NCBI RefSeq assembly: GCF_003047265.1
Contig: NZ_PZYY01000002.1
Location: forward strand, 372,001-436,000
Direction of reading: 5' to 3'
Origin: Nocardioides terrigena
Lineage (GTDB): Bacteria; Actinomycetota; Actinomycetes; Propionibacteriales; Nocardioidaceae
DNA length: 64,000 nucleotides
The position numbers and the translations under genes were made by a program. Shown piece after piece: positions 15,381-22,747 of the stretch; within the stretch, counting starts at the first letter, position 1, and each line of letters opens with the position of its first letter. The notes below the pieces were generated by a model. It searched no databases. It saw only the letters and a list, made by a program, of their open reading frames with translations, and had not been told where the DNA came from.

Positions 15381-16850
15381 GTGCCGTCCCTCCAGGAGCT
15401 CGCCCGAGCCCACACCGACCTCGACGACGCCGACGTCGCCTGGCTCTACCGGCTCATGGCGGACTGGCAGATCATCGCGGACCTGTCCTTCGCCGACCTC
15501 GTCCTGTGGCTGCCCGACCGGGACGGGCGGGGGTTCTGGGCGGGCGGCCAGATGCGCCCGACCACGGGTCCCACCGCGCTCACCGACGACGTCCTGGGGA
15601 CCTTCATCCCCGCGGGGCGGCGCCGCATGCTCGACGAGGCGCACGCGACGGGTCGGCTCGTGCGCGAGGGCGACCCGGAGTGGCGCGACGACGTGCCGGT
15701 GCGGGTCGAGGTCATCCCCGTGCGCCGAGGCGACCGGGTCATCGCGCTGGTCGCCCGCAACACCAATCTCCTGGGTGTCCGCACCCCGAGCCGCCTCGAG
15801 CTGTCCTACCTCCAGACCGCCGCCGAGCTGACCCAGATGATCGCCGGCGGCTGGTTCCCCCAGGAGGGCCAGCGCAGCGACCACGCCGACTCGCCGCGGG
15901 TCGGCGACGGCTTCATCCGCCTCGACGACGCCGGCCGGGTCGTCTACGCCAGTCCCAACGCGCTGTCGGTCTACCGCCGCCTGGGGCTCAGCGGGGACCT
16001 CACCCACCTCGTGCTGGCCGACCTGACCCGCGAGCTGGTGCCGCCGCGACGTCGCCCCGACGAGGAGACCCTCAGCGTAGTGCTCTCCGGGCGCGCCGAC
16101 CGGGACACCGAGGTCGGCACCGATCAGGTCAGCCTCATCCTGCGCAGCATCCCGCTGCGGCCGACGGGGGAGCGGATCGGGGCGCTGGTGCTGCTCCGTG
16201 ACGTCACCGACCTGCGCCGACGCGACCGCGAGCTGGTCACCAAGGACGCCACGATCCGCGAGATCCACCACCGGGTGAAGAACAACCTCCAGACCGTCGC
16301 CGCGCTGCTGCGGCTCCAGGCCCGTCGTATCCAGCAGCCCGAGGCCCGTGCCGCCCTGGAGGAGGCCGTCCGCCGCGTCGGCTCGATCGCGATCGTCCAC
16401 GAGACCCTGAGCCAGGCGGTCGAGGAGCACGTCGACTTCGACGAGATCGCCGACCGCCTCGGCCGGATGGTGACCGACGTGGCGGTCGTCGGGGCCGCCA
16501 TCCGCGTCGTACGCCGTGGCAGCTTCGGCGTCCTGGCCCCCGAGACGGCCACGCCGCTGGCGATGGTCATCACCGAGGCGCTCCAGAACGCCGTGGAGCA
16601 CGGCTACCCCGACCCGGCGTCGGCGCGGGAGGGGACCATCGAGCTGGAGGCCGTCACGGCTCCGGGACGTCTGGTGGTGACGATCTCCGACGACGGCCGG
16701 GGGCTGCCCGAGGGCTTCGACCTCGCCGCGTCGACCAGCCTGGGCCTCTCCATCGTCCGGACCCTCGTCGAGTCCGAGCTGGGAGGAACCCTGGAGATGG
16801 GGCCTGCGGCCGGCGGCGGGACCCGGGTGCGGATCGAGCTGCCGGCCTAG
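15381..16850 (+). CDS. pdtaS: Sensor histidine kinase PdtaS
   Basis: A 489-residue soluble histidine kinase. Order: GAF-type N-terminal sensor (about 10-140), PAS domain (about 165-280), HisKA_2 phosphoacceptor REIHHRVKNNLQTVAALLRLQARR, and a HATPase_c domain with N-box EALQNAVEHGYP, G1 SDDGRGLPEGF and G2 LGLSIVRTLVESELGG. This is the PdtaS layout; in M. tuberculosis PdtaS phosphorylates the ANTAR antiterminator PdtaR and sits beside whiB1, as here. No PdtaR gene is in the window. There is no membrane segment, so it senses a cytoplasmic ligand (cyclic di-GMP and metals have been proposed for mycobacterial PdtaS). Confidence 0.93.
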   Translation: MPSLQELARAHTDLDDADVAWLYRLMADWQIIADLSFADLVLWLPDRDGRGFWAGGQMRPTTGPTALTDDVLGTFIPAGRRRMLDEAHATGRLVREGDPEWRDDVPVRVEVIPVRRGDRVIALVARNTNLLGVRTPSRLELSYLQTAAELTQMIAGGWFPQEGQRSDHADSPRVGDGFIRLDDAGRVVYASPNALSVYRRLGLSGDLTHLVLADLTRELVPPRRRPDEETLSVVLSGRADRDTEVGTDQVSLILRSIPLRPTGERIGALVLLRDVTDLRRRDRELVTKDATIREIHHRVKNNLQTVAALLRLQARRIQQPEARAALEEAVRRVGSIAIVHETLSQAVEEHVDFDEIADRLGRMVTDVAVVGAAIRVVRRGSFGVLAPETATPLAMVITEALQNAVEHGYPDPASAREGTIELEAVTAPGRLVVTISDDGRGLPEGFDLAASTSLGLSIVRTLVESELGGTLEMGPAAGGGTRVRIELPA

Positions 16851-16854
16851 GCGG

Positions 16855-17106
16855 TCAGGCCGTGCGGATGCGGGCGCGGGCGTTGCGGCGCTTCAGCGCG
16901 CGACGCTCGTCCTCGCTGAGGCCGCCCCAGACGCCGTGGTCCTGACCAGCCTCGAGCGCCCAGGCGAGGCACTGGTCGCGCACCTCGCAGCGACGGCACA
17001 CCTGCTTGGCCTCCTCGATCTGGAGGATGGCAGGACCGGTGTTGCCGATCGGGAAGAACAGCTCCGGATCCTCGTCGAGGCAAGCTGAACGGCTGCGCCA
17101 ATCCAT
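16855..17106 (-). CDS. whiB1: WhiB1-type iron-sulphur transcription factor
   Basis: An 83-residue WhiB protein. C9, C37, C40 and C46 (SAC, VCRRCEVRDQC) are the 4Fe-4S ligands; GVWGG follows at 58-62 and a basic DNA-binding tail (RRALKRRNARARIR) ends it. Sequence and place next to pdtaS identify the WhiB1 subgroup, an essential SigA-binding regulator whose cluster reacts with nitric oxide. The ATG at 17106 with GAGG upstream gives the standard length; the longer in-frame version adds an unrelated Pro-rich tail that lies in the 5' leader. The gene converges with pdtaS, 4 nt apart. Confidence 0.94.
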   Translation of the reverse strand: MDWRSRSACLDEDPELFFPIGNTGPAILQIEEAKQVCRRCEVRDQCLAWALEAGQDHGVWGGLSEDERRALKRRNARARIRTA

Positions 17107-17178
17107 GGCAGGGGGTTCCTCTTTCTTCACGCGTGTGGCTGTGTGCGGGCAGTCAGCGGAGCCCGGGCGCTCGGGGGA

Positions 17179-17196
17179 GTGCCCACGTGTGGGCAC
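17179..17196 (-). promoter_or_regulatory. Perfect palindrome in the whiB1 leader
   Basis: GTGCCCAC-GT-GTGGGCAC: two perfect 8-nt arms around a 2-nt centre, about 75 nt upstream of the whiB1 ATG. A likely whiB1 promoter (TTGTGT-N17-CAGTCT on the minus strand) lies further upstream, so the palindrome would be in the leader or act as an operator. The binding protein is unknown. Confidence 0.45.
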
Positions 17197-17299
17197 CACG
17201 AAGTGAACTCCTCCGTGAGCGCACCCCCCAGACTGGCAAGAGTTGGGGCCCAACACAACCCCCTGCATGGTCGCTTCCGTCACAACAGGGGGCGGCACC

Positions 17300-17305
17300 T
17301 AGGCT
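17300..17305 (+). promoter_or_regulatory. -10 box for leaderless membrane protein gene
   Basis: TAGGCT, 6 nt before the GTG at 17312. Confidence 0.6.
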
Positions 17306-17311
17306 GTCGGG

Positions 17312-17692
17312 GTGACGCAGCGCCCCGCCAGCCCCGCCCCGCTCGTGACCTCGGCGTCGCTCGCCGCGGTCGAGGGCGTCGTGATCCTCCTGCTGGCTGC
17401 CCTCGAGATCGCCTCGCTGACCGGCGGCCGGCTCACCATGGGGCTGACCACCACGCTCTTCTTCGCGGCGTACGGCGGGCTGCTGCTGGTCTGCGCGTGG
17501 GCGATCACCCACGGCGGGGCCTGGGCCCGCGGACCCATCCTGCTGGCCCAGCTCATCCAGCTCGGCCTCGCGTGGAACCTCCGCGGCGGTGAGACCACGC
17601 TGGTCGCCGTGGTGATCGGGATCGTCGCGCTGGTCGCCATCGCCGGCATCGTGCACCCGCAGAGCGTCGAGGCGCTCGAGTCGCAGCGCTGA
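17312..17692 (+). CDS. Small four-helix membrane protein
   Basis: A 126-residue protein with four predicted membrane helices at about 13-33, 47-67, 76-95 and 99-118 (SLAAVEGVVILLLAALEIASL; TTTLFFAAYGGLLLVCAWAIT; PILLAQLIQLGLAWNL; LVAVVIGIVALVAIAGIV). No catalytic motif is visible. M. tuberculosis has a conserved integral membrane protein (Rv3217c) near whiB1 that is a plausible homologue. Translation is probably leaderless. Function unknown. Confidence 0.8.
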   Translation: MTQRPASPAPLVTSASLAAVEGVVILLLAALEIASLTGGRLTMGLTTTLFFAAYGGLLLVCAWAITHGGAWARGPILLAQLIQLGLAWNLRGGETTLVAVVIGIVALVAIAGIVHPQSVEALESQR

Positions 17693-17711
17693 GTCGCCCG
17701 CCCCGGCCGCG

Positions 17712-18557
17712 CTACTCCGCCTCGAGGGAGGCGCGGAGCTGGGTGAGCGTCTTGGTGAGCAGCCGGGACACGTGCATCTGCGAGACCCCGATCTCCTCGG
17801 CGATCTGCGACTGCGTCATGTTCTTGAAGAAGCGCAGCAGCAGGATGCGCTTCTCCCGGGCGCCGAGGCCCTCGAGGAGCGGCTTGATCGACTCGCGGAT
17901 CTCGACGTGCTCGAGGCCCTCGTCGTCGACGCCGAGGGTGTCCAGCATGCTCGGCGGGCCGTCGTCGGAGCTGTCGGAGGCGTCGAGGGACAAGGTGGAG
18001 TAGGCGTTGCTCGACTCCATCCCCTCGATGATCTCCTCGACGGTGCAGCCGATGGCCTCGGCGAGCTCACGGGGGGTGGGGGAGCGGCCGAGCTTCTGGG
18101 TCAGCTCCGCGGTCGCCGTGCCGATCTGCATGCGCAGCTCCTGCAGGCGGCGCGGGACGCGGATGGCCCACCCCTTGTCGCGGAAGTAGCGCTTGATCTC
18201 GCCGATGATCGTGGGCGTCGCGTACGTCGAGAACTCGACGCCGCGGTCGGTCTCGAAGCGGTCGACGGCCTTGATCAGCCCGATGGTTCCGACCTGCACG
18301 AGGTCCTCGTGCGGCTCCCCGCGGTTGCGGAAGCGGCGTGCGCAGTGCTCGACCAGCGGCAGGTGCAGGTGCACCAGGCCGTCGCGGGCCGTGGTGCGGG
18401 ACGCGTGCGACGCGTCGTGGTCGCGCATCTCGCGGAACAGCTCCGCGCTGCGCGCACGCGTGACCTCGACGCGCGTCGGCGCGCTCGCCGGCGCGAAGTC
18501 CGTCGGTCCAGTGGCGTCCCCGTCCACCGCACCGTCCCCCGTGGTGTCGTGAGTCAT
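17712..18557 (-). CDS. sigF: SigF/SigB-family general stress sigma factor
   Basis: A 281-residue group 3 sigma factor: region 2 LPLVEHCARRFRNRGEPHEDLVQVGTIGLIKAVDRFE and FSTYATPTIIGEIKRYFRDKGWAIRVPRR, region 3 LTQKLGRSPTPRELAEAIG, region 4 LGAREKRILLLRFFKNMTQSQIAEEIGVSQMHVSRLL. This is the SigF/SigB class controlled by partner switching. The gene lies 1 nt after an RsbW-type anti-sigma gene, the standard actinobacterial order. The N-terminal 35 residues are low-complexity and variable. No anti-anti-sigma gene is beside it. Confidence 0.93.
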   Translation of the reverse strand: MTHDTTGDGAVDGDATGPTDFAPASAPTRVEVTRARSAELFREMRDHDASHASRTTARDGLVHLHLPLVEHCARRFRNRGEPHEDLVQVGTIGLIKAVDRFETDRGVEFSTYATPTIIGEIKRYFRDKGWAIRVPRRLQELRMQIGTATAELTQKLGRSPTPRELAEAIGCTVEEIIEGMESSNAYSTLSLDASDSSDDGPPSMLDTLGVDDEGLEHVEIRESIKPLLEGLGAREKRILLLRFFKNMTQSQIAEEIGVSQMHVSRLLTKTLTQLRASLEAE

Positions 18558-18558
18558 C

Positions 18559-18993
18559 TCAGCGGTCGGCGCCCGCCGTGTCGTCGGCCGTCCCGGTGGC
18601 CCCCACCTGGGTCGACATCGTGAAGCGCACCGCGAACACCCCGCCGGTCGACTCCACCGCGGCCTCGGAGGCCAGCGTGTCGAGGACCTGCCAGGCGAAG
18701 CTGTCGTAGTCGGGCTGGGGGTCGTCGGTCGCCCGGGTCTCGACCTGCACCGTCATGGTCCCGGCTCCGAGGTGGAAGCGGCAGGTCAGGTCCGCCCCCG
18801 GGTCGGCCTCGGAGAGCACCAGCGCCAGGGCCTCGCCGACGGCGATCCGCAGCTCCTCGATGTCGTCCATGGTGAAGTCGAGGCGGGCGGCCAGACCGGC
18901 CGTGGTCGTCCGGAGCACGGAGGCGTAGGCGCCGTCCGCGGGCAGCCGGAGCTCGACGTCGGCCCGGCCGTCGGGATTGTCGTGACTGGCCAT
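18559..18993 (-). CDS. RsbW-type anti-sigma factor kinase
   Basis: A 144-residue GHKL-fold protein: VELRLPADGAYASVLRTTTAGLAARLDFTMDDIEELRIAVGEALALVL holds the N-box region, where Glu-Ala replaces part of the Asn-rich kinase motif, so ATP/kinase activity is not certain. It ends in FAVRFTMSTQ. It sits directly before sigF and resembles UsfX/RsbW, which sequesters SigF until an anti-anti-sigma factor binds. ATG 18993 gives a compact domain; an upstream GTG at 19041 would add 16 Pro-rich residues. Confidence 0.85.
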   Translation of the reverse strand: MASHDNPDGRADVELRLPADGAYASVLRTTTAGLAARLDFTMDDIEELRIAVGEALALVLSEADPGADLTCRFHLGAGTMTVQVETRATDDPQPDYDSFAWQVLDTLASEAAVESTGGVFAVRFTMSTQVGATGTADDTAGADR

Positions 18994-19162
18994 CAGCGTG
19001 GGGGTCCCGTCCTGGGGTCGAGGGCTGGGGGGTGGAGACACACTAACGGGGCCCCTCGCCCCGGCCGCGGCGATGTCCCGGAGGGCAGGAACTCACCCTG
19101 TTCGGAGGAGTCACTCGCCGCCTTCGTCGGACAGCGTGAGCACCGGCGTCGAGAGGAGGACC

Positions 19163-19204
19163 ATGAGCCTCACCGAACGCGTGGACGGTCCATCTGATGA
19201 CTGA
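19163..19204 (+). CDS. Possible 13-residue leader peptide before the ClC gene
   Basis: ATG at 19163 with a very strong GAGAGGAGGA site 3 nt upstream encodes MSLTERVDGPSDD and stops at 19204, overlapping the ClC ATG at 19197 by 8 nt in another frame. The only good ribosome-binding site in this leader serves this ORF, so ribosomes terminating here could reinitiate on the ClC gene. No homology is recognised; it may equally be chance. Confidence 0.35.
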   Translation: MSLTERVDGPSDD

Positions 19205-20564
19205 CGTGAACGGCCCCGCGGATCCCGCGTCACCTGCCGCGGGCCGGTCCCGCGATCCGGCGCCCGGCGGCCCACCGACGATCGACGTGGTGGCGACCAT
19301 TCGTTCGAAGACCTACCTCGCGGCCCTGCTGCTCGCCGCGGTCTTGGGTGTCCCCATCTCGGCGGCGGCCTACGGCTTCCTGGCACTCGTCACCGAGATC
19401 CAGGAGCTCGTGTTCCACGACCTGCCCAGCGACGTGTTCGACGCCGGGCCGCCCGCCTGGTGGCCGGTGCCCTGGTTGGTCGTGTCCGGGCTGTTGACCG
19501 GCCTGACCATCCGGTTCCTTCCCGGCAACGGAGGTCACTCGCCCGCACTGGGATTCCACGCAGGCGGCGGCCCGCCGGTTGCCGGGGAGCTCCCCGGCAT
19601 CATCCTGGCCGCGTTGACGACGCTCAGCCTGGGCGCGGTCCTCGGACCCGAGGCACCTCTCATCGCCATCGGCGGCGGCCTTGCGGCGCTGACGGTGCAC
19701 CTGGCGCGCAAGGACGCACCACCGGTGGCCCTGACGATCATGGCGTCGGCCGGCAGCTTCGCGGCGATCAGCACCCTGCTCGGCTCCCCGGTGCTGGCCG
19801 CGTTCCTCATCATGGAGGCGGCCGGCATCGGGGGCGCCACGCTGAGCCTGGTGGCCCTGCCGGGACTGCTTGCGTCCGGCATCGGCGCCCTGGTCTTCGT
19901 CGGCCTGGACAGCTGGACCGGCCTCGGGAGCTTCTCGCTGGCCCTCACCTCGGTGCCTGCGGCCGAGAGCCCGACCGTGGCCACCATGGCCTGGGCCCTG
20001 CCCATCGGCGCAGCCGCCGCGCTGCTCGGCTGGCTGATCAGTCGGCTGGCTCTGGCGCTGCGTCCGGCGGTCCACCGCAACCGGGTGCTGGTGACGTCGG
20101 TGCTGGGTCTGCTCGTCGGCTCGGCGGCCATGGCCTACCAGCTGGCCACCGACAACCCCTTCACCCAGGTCCTGTTCTCCGGCCAGGACGACCTTCCCGA
20201 GCTGGTGGCGGACGCCTCCAGCTACTCGACCGGTGTGCTGCTCCTGCTCGCCCTCTGCAAGACGCTCGCCTACGGATTGTCACTGAGCGCCTTCCGCGGC
20301 GGACCGGTGTTCCCGGCGATGTTCATCGGCGCCGTGCTGGGCATCGCCGCCGCCGGGCTGCCCGGCCTGAGCCTCGCGCCCGCGATCGGCATGGGGATCG
20401 GAGCCATGTGCTCGGCCATGTTGCGACTGCCGCTCACCTCGACGCTCCTGGCCACCCTGCTCCTCGGCGCCGACGGCGTCTCGGTGACGCCCCAGGTCGT
20501 CGTCGCCGTGGTCGTGGCCTTCCTGGTCACGAACATGCTCCCGCAAGCGCGTGGCCGGGACTGA
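19197..20564 (+). CDS. ClC family chloride channel or antiporter
   Basis: A 455-residue polytopic protein with the ClC arrangement of about 10 helices. The filter motifs are altered from E. coli ClC: GNGGHSP for GSGIP, GPEAP (residues 150-154) for GREGP, and FRGGPVFPAMF for the third loop. The gating Glu is kept (GPEAP). Transport of chloride or another anion is likely; channel versus exchanger cannot be decided. The N-terminus (first 35 residues) is Pro-rich and cytoplasmic. The start at 19197 overlaps a 13-codon leader ORF. Several less GC-biased codons (CTT, TTG, GGA) hint at a mildly different origin. Confidence 0.85.
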   Translation: MTDVNGPADPASPAAGRSRDPAPGGPPTIDVVATIRSKTYLAALLLAAVLGVPISAAAYGFLALVTEIQELVFHDLPSDVFDAGPPAWWPVPWLVVSGLLTGLTIRFLPGNGGHSPALGFHAGGGPPVAGELPGIILAALTTLSLGAVLGPEAPLIAIGGGLAALTVHLARKDAPPVALTIMASAGSFAAISTLLGSPVLAAFLIMEAAGIGGATLSLVALPGLLASGIGALVFVGLDSWTGLGSFSLALTSVPAAESPTVATMAWALPIGAAAALLGWLISRLALALRPAVHRNRVLVTSVLGLLVGSAAMAYQLATDNPFTQVLFSGQDDLPELVADASSYSTGVLLLLALCKTLAYGLSLSAFRGGPVFPAMFIGAVLGIAAAGLPGLSLAPAIGMGIGAMCSAMLRLPLTSTLLATLLLGADGVSVTPQVVVAVVVAFLVTNMLPQARGRD

Positions 20565-20578
20565 TGCCGGAACGTGCT

Positions 20579-20636
20579 GGACGCCGCTCCCAGTCCCGAA
20601 GCCCTTGCGGACCCGGTGCCGACTGAGGCGGCGTCC
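20579..20636. terminator. Long-loop inverted repeat between clc and sodN
   Basis: GGACGCCGC (20579-20587) pairs perfectly with GCGGCGTCC (20628-20636) around a 40-nt loop. It lies between convergent genes and probably ends transcription, although no T-run is visible. Confidence 0.4.
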
Positions 20637-20674
20637 AACGTCTGAAAGTGCAGGTCAGAAGCCTGCCACGATCG

Positions 20675-21076
20675 TCAGGCCTTCTTGGTCTCCCAGAAGA
20701 TCTCGGCGATCTCGTCGATCTTGGCGAGCAGCTCGTCGGCCTTGGCCGCGTCGAGCTCACCCTTGGTGCCCGAGGCGCCGGCGAGCTTGGTGGCCTCGTT
20801 GACCAGCGTGTGCAGCTGGGGGTACTTCTCGAAGTGCGGGGGCTTGAAGTAGTCGGTCCACAGGACCCACAGGTGGTGCTTGACGAGCTCCGAGCGCTGC
20901 TCCTTGATCAGGATCGCGCGGGTGCGGAAGTCGGGGTCGTCGTTGTCGGCGACCTTGCCGATCAGTGCCTTGATCGACTCGGCCTCGATGCGGGCCTGGG
21001 CGGGGTCGTAGACGCCGCACGGCAGGTCGCAGTGTGCCGAGACCTCGACGGTACGGGCAAAGAGCTGGGGGAGCAT
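20675..21076 (-). CDS. sodN: Nickel superoxide dismutase
   Basis: A 133-residue NiSOD precursor. The nickel hook HCDLPCGVYDP begins at residue 15, so processing removes 14 residues (MLPQLFARTVEVSA) and leaves His1, Cys2 and Cys6 as ligands. The rest (LWTDYFKPPHFEKYPQLHTLVNEATKLAG) matches the four-helix NiSOD core. It dismutates superoxide in the cytoplasm. ATG 21076 is chosen because GAGAGGA lies 5 nt upstream and the propeptide length fits. The processing protease SodX is encoded divergently 50 nt away. Nur-type nickel control is usual for the family; I could not pick out a Nur box here. Confidence 0.96.
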   Translation of the reverse strand: MLPQLFARTVEVSAHCDLPCGVYDPAQARIEAESIKALIGKVADNDDPDFRTRAILIKEQRSELVKHHLWVLWTDYFKPPHFEKYPQLHTLVNEATKLAGASGTKGELDAAKADELLAKIDEIAEIFWETKKA

Positions 21077-21114
21077 CGCAGTCCTCTCGAAGGGTGTGAG
21101 GTCGGTTCGCTGCG

Positions 21115-21120
21115 ACACTA
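21115..21120 (-). promoter_or_regulatory. -10 box of sodN
   Basis: TAGTGT on the minus strand, placing the transcript start about 30 nt before the sodN ATG; the short leader then holds the GAGAGGA ribosome-binding site. Confidence 0.4.
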
Positions 21121-21126
21121 CTCCGC

Positions 21127-21519
21127 GTGAGGACACCCCGGAACGTGGGTCTCGCCCGTGCGGGTGAGGCCCTGACAGGCCTGGTCGGCGGCGTGCTGGG
21201 GATGGCCGTCGTACGCGGTCGCTCCATGGAGCCGACGTTGCGCGAGGGGGACCGGCTGCTCGTGCGGTACGCCGCCGTGCCCGGCGTCGGCGCGCTGGTC
21301 GTGGCCCGCTTCGCGGACGGCACCCTGGCCGTCAAGCGGGCCGCGGAGCGTCGGGAGCTGCGCACCGGGCAGCCCGGGTGGTGGCTGCTCTCGGACAACC
21401 CGGCGCAGGGCGTGGACTCCCGCCATCGCGGCCCGGTGGCCGACGACGACGTGCGTGGCGTCGTACTGGCGCGGGTGTGGCCCTCCCCACGGCTGGGACG
21501 GCACCTGACGCCTCGCTGA
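21127..21519 (+). CDS. sodX: NiSOD maturation protease SodX
   Basis: A 130-residue S24/S26-type serine protease: VVRGRSMEPTLREGDRLLVRY contains the nucleophile Ser (box B, SMEP) and GTLAVKRA the general-base Lys (box D); LLSDNPAQGVDSR is the late conserved box. Unlike signal peptidases it lacks a clear membrane anchor. Placement next to sodN identifies it as the enzyme that trims the NiSOD propeptide so nickel can bind. It starts at a GTG and is divergent from sodN. Confidence 0.93.
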   Translation: MRTPRNVGLARAGEALTGLVGGVLGMAVVRGRSMEPTLREGDRLLVRYAAVPGVGALVVARFADGTLAVKRAAERRELRTGQPGWWLLSDNPAQGVDSRHRGPVADDDVRGVVLARVWPSPRLGRHLTPR

Positions 21520-21538
21520 GCTGTGCCAGTATCGCGAC

Positions 21539-22714
21539 ATGGAACCGCAGCACCCGCACGCCGGCGATCCCGTCTTCGACCTCCACGTGGGCGGCAAGAT
21601 GGAGACCGTGTCCACGGTCGCCCTCACCGGACGGGAGGAGCTCTCGCTTGCCTACACGCCGGGCGTGGCCCGGGTCTGCGAGGCGATCGCGGCCGACCCC
21701 TCGATGACCCAGCACTACACCTGGGTCCCCAACGTCGTCGCCATCGTCACCGACGGCACCGCCGTGCTGGGCCTCGGGGACATCGGTCCGTCCGCCGCGA
21801 TGCCGGTGATGGAGGGCAAGGCCGTCCTCTTCAAGCAGTTCGGCGGCGTGGACGCGGTCCCGATCTGCCTCGACACCACCGACGTCGAGGAGATCATCGA
21901 GACCGTGGCGCGGCTCGCGCCGAGCTTCGGCGGGATCAACCTCGAGGACATCTCGGCCCCCCGCTGCTTCGAGATCGAGGACCGCCTCAAGGCGATGCTC
22001 GACATCCCCGTCTTCCACGACGACCAGCACGGCACCGCCGTGGTCGCGCTGGCTGCCCTCAAGAACGCCCTGCGCCTCACCGGTCGCACCGCGGAGGGCA
22101 CCCGCGTGGTGATCTCCGGCGCCGGTGCCGCGGGCGTGGCCGTGGCCCGCATCCTGCTGGAGGCCGGCGTCGAGGACTTGGCCGTCATCGACCGCCAGGG
22201 GGTGCTCAACTCGCGGCGCTCGGACCTCACGCCCGTCAAGGCGGCCCTGGCCCGCGACACCGCCGACAAGTTCGGTCGCAGCGGCAGCCTGGCCGACGCG
22301 ATGGCCGGCGCGGACGTCTACATCGGCGTCTCGGGCGGATCGGTGCCCGAGGAGATCGTCGCGAGCATGGCGCCCGACGCGATCATCTTCGGCCTGGCCA
22401 ACCCCACGCCCGAGGTGCACCCCGACCTCGCCCACAAGTACGCCCGCGTCGTGGCCACCGGCCGCTCCGACTACCCCAACCAGATCAACAACGTGCTGGC
22501 GTTCCCTGGCATCTTCCGCGGTGCCTTCGACGTGCACGCGACGGCGATCACCGAGGGCATGAAGCTCGCGGCCGCCCACGCGCTCGCGGACCTGGTCGGC
22601 GACGACCTGTCCGAGGAGCTGGTCATCCCGTCGCCGTTCGACCCGCGCGTGCCCGGTGCCGTCCGCGAGGCCGTCGCCACGGCCGCCCGCCGCGACGGAG
22701 TCGCGCGCCGCTGA
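21539..22714 (+). CDS. NAD(P)-dependent malic enzyme
   Basis: A 391-residue prokaryotic malic enzyme (malate to pyruvate plus CO2). Motifs: LAYTPGVARVCEAI, the catalytic Lys region GKAVLFKQFGGVDA, metal-binding EDISAPRCFEIED and DDQHGTAVV, the Rossmann loop VISGAGAAGVAVARILL, and NPTPEVHPDLA. The short (about 390 residues), non-fused form lacks the phosphotransacetylase tail. NAD versus NADP preference cannot be read safely. CAGTAT lies 6 nt before the ATG, possibly a leaderless -10. Confidence 0.94.
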   Translation: MEPQHPHAGDPVFDLHVGGKMETVSTVALTGREELSLAYTPGVARVCEAIAADPSMTQHYTWVPNVVAIVTDGTAVLGLGDIGPSAAMPVMEGKAVLFKQFGGVDAVPICLDTTDVEEIIETVARLAPSFGGINLEDISAPRCFEIEDRLKAMLDIPVFHDDQHGTAVVALAALKNALRLTGRTAEGTRVVISGAGAAGVAVARILLEAGVEDLAVIDRQGVLNSRRSDLTPVKAALARDTADKFGRSGSLADAMAGADVYIGVSGGSVPEEIVASMAPDAIIFGLANPTPEVHPDLAHKYARVVATGRSDYPNQINNVLAFPGIFRGAFDVHATAITEGMKLAAAHALADLVGDDLSEELVIPSPFDPRVPGAVREAVATAARRDGVARR

Positions 22715-22735
22715 GCGGTCCTTGCCCGCGCTCCC

Positions 22736-22741
22736 TACCCT
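22736..22741 (+). promoter_or_regulatory. -10 box for leaderless serine hydrolase gene
   Basis: TACCCT followed after 6 nt by the GTG at 22748. Confidence 0.55.
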
Positions 22742-22747
22742 GAGCGG

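Noticed and set aside
12643..15831. A 1062-codon open frame on the plus strand through the ThDP enzyme and DUF2785 genes
   Set aside because: It runs antisense to several recognisable genes and into pdtaS in another frame; composition is that of a shadow frame.
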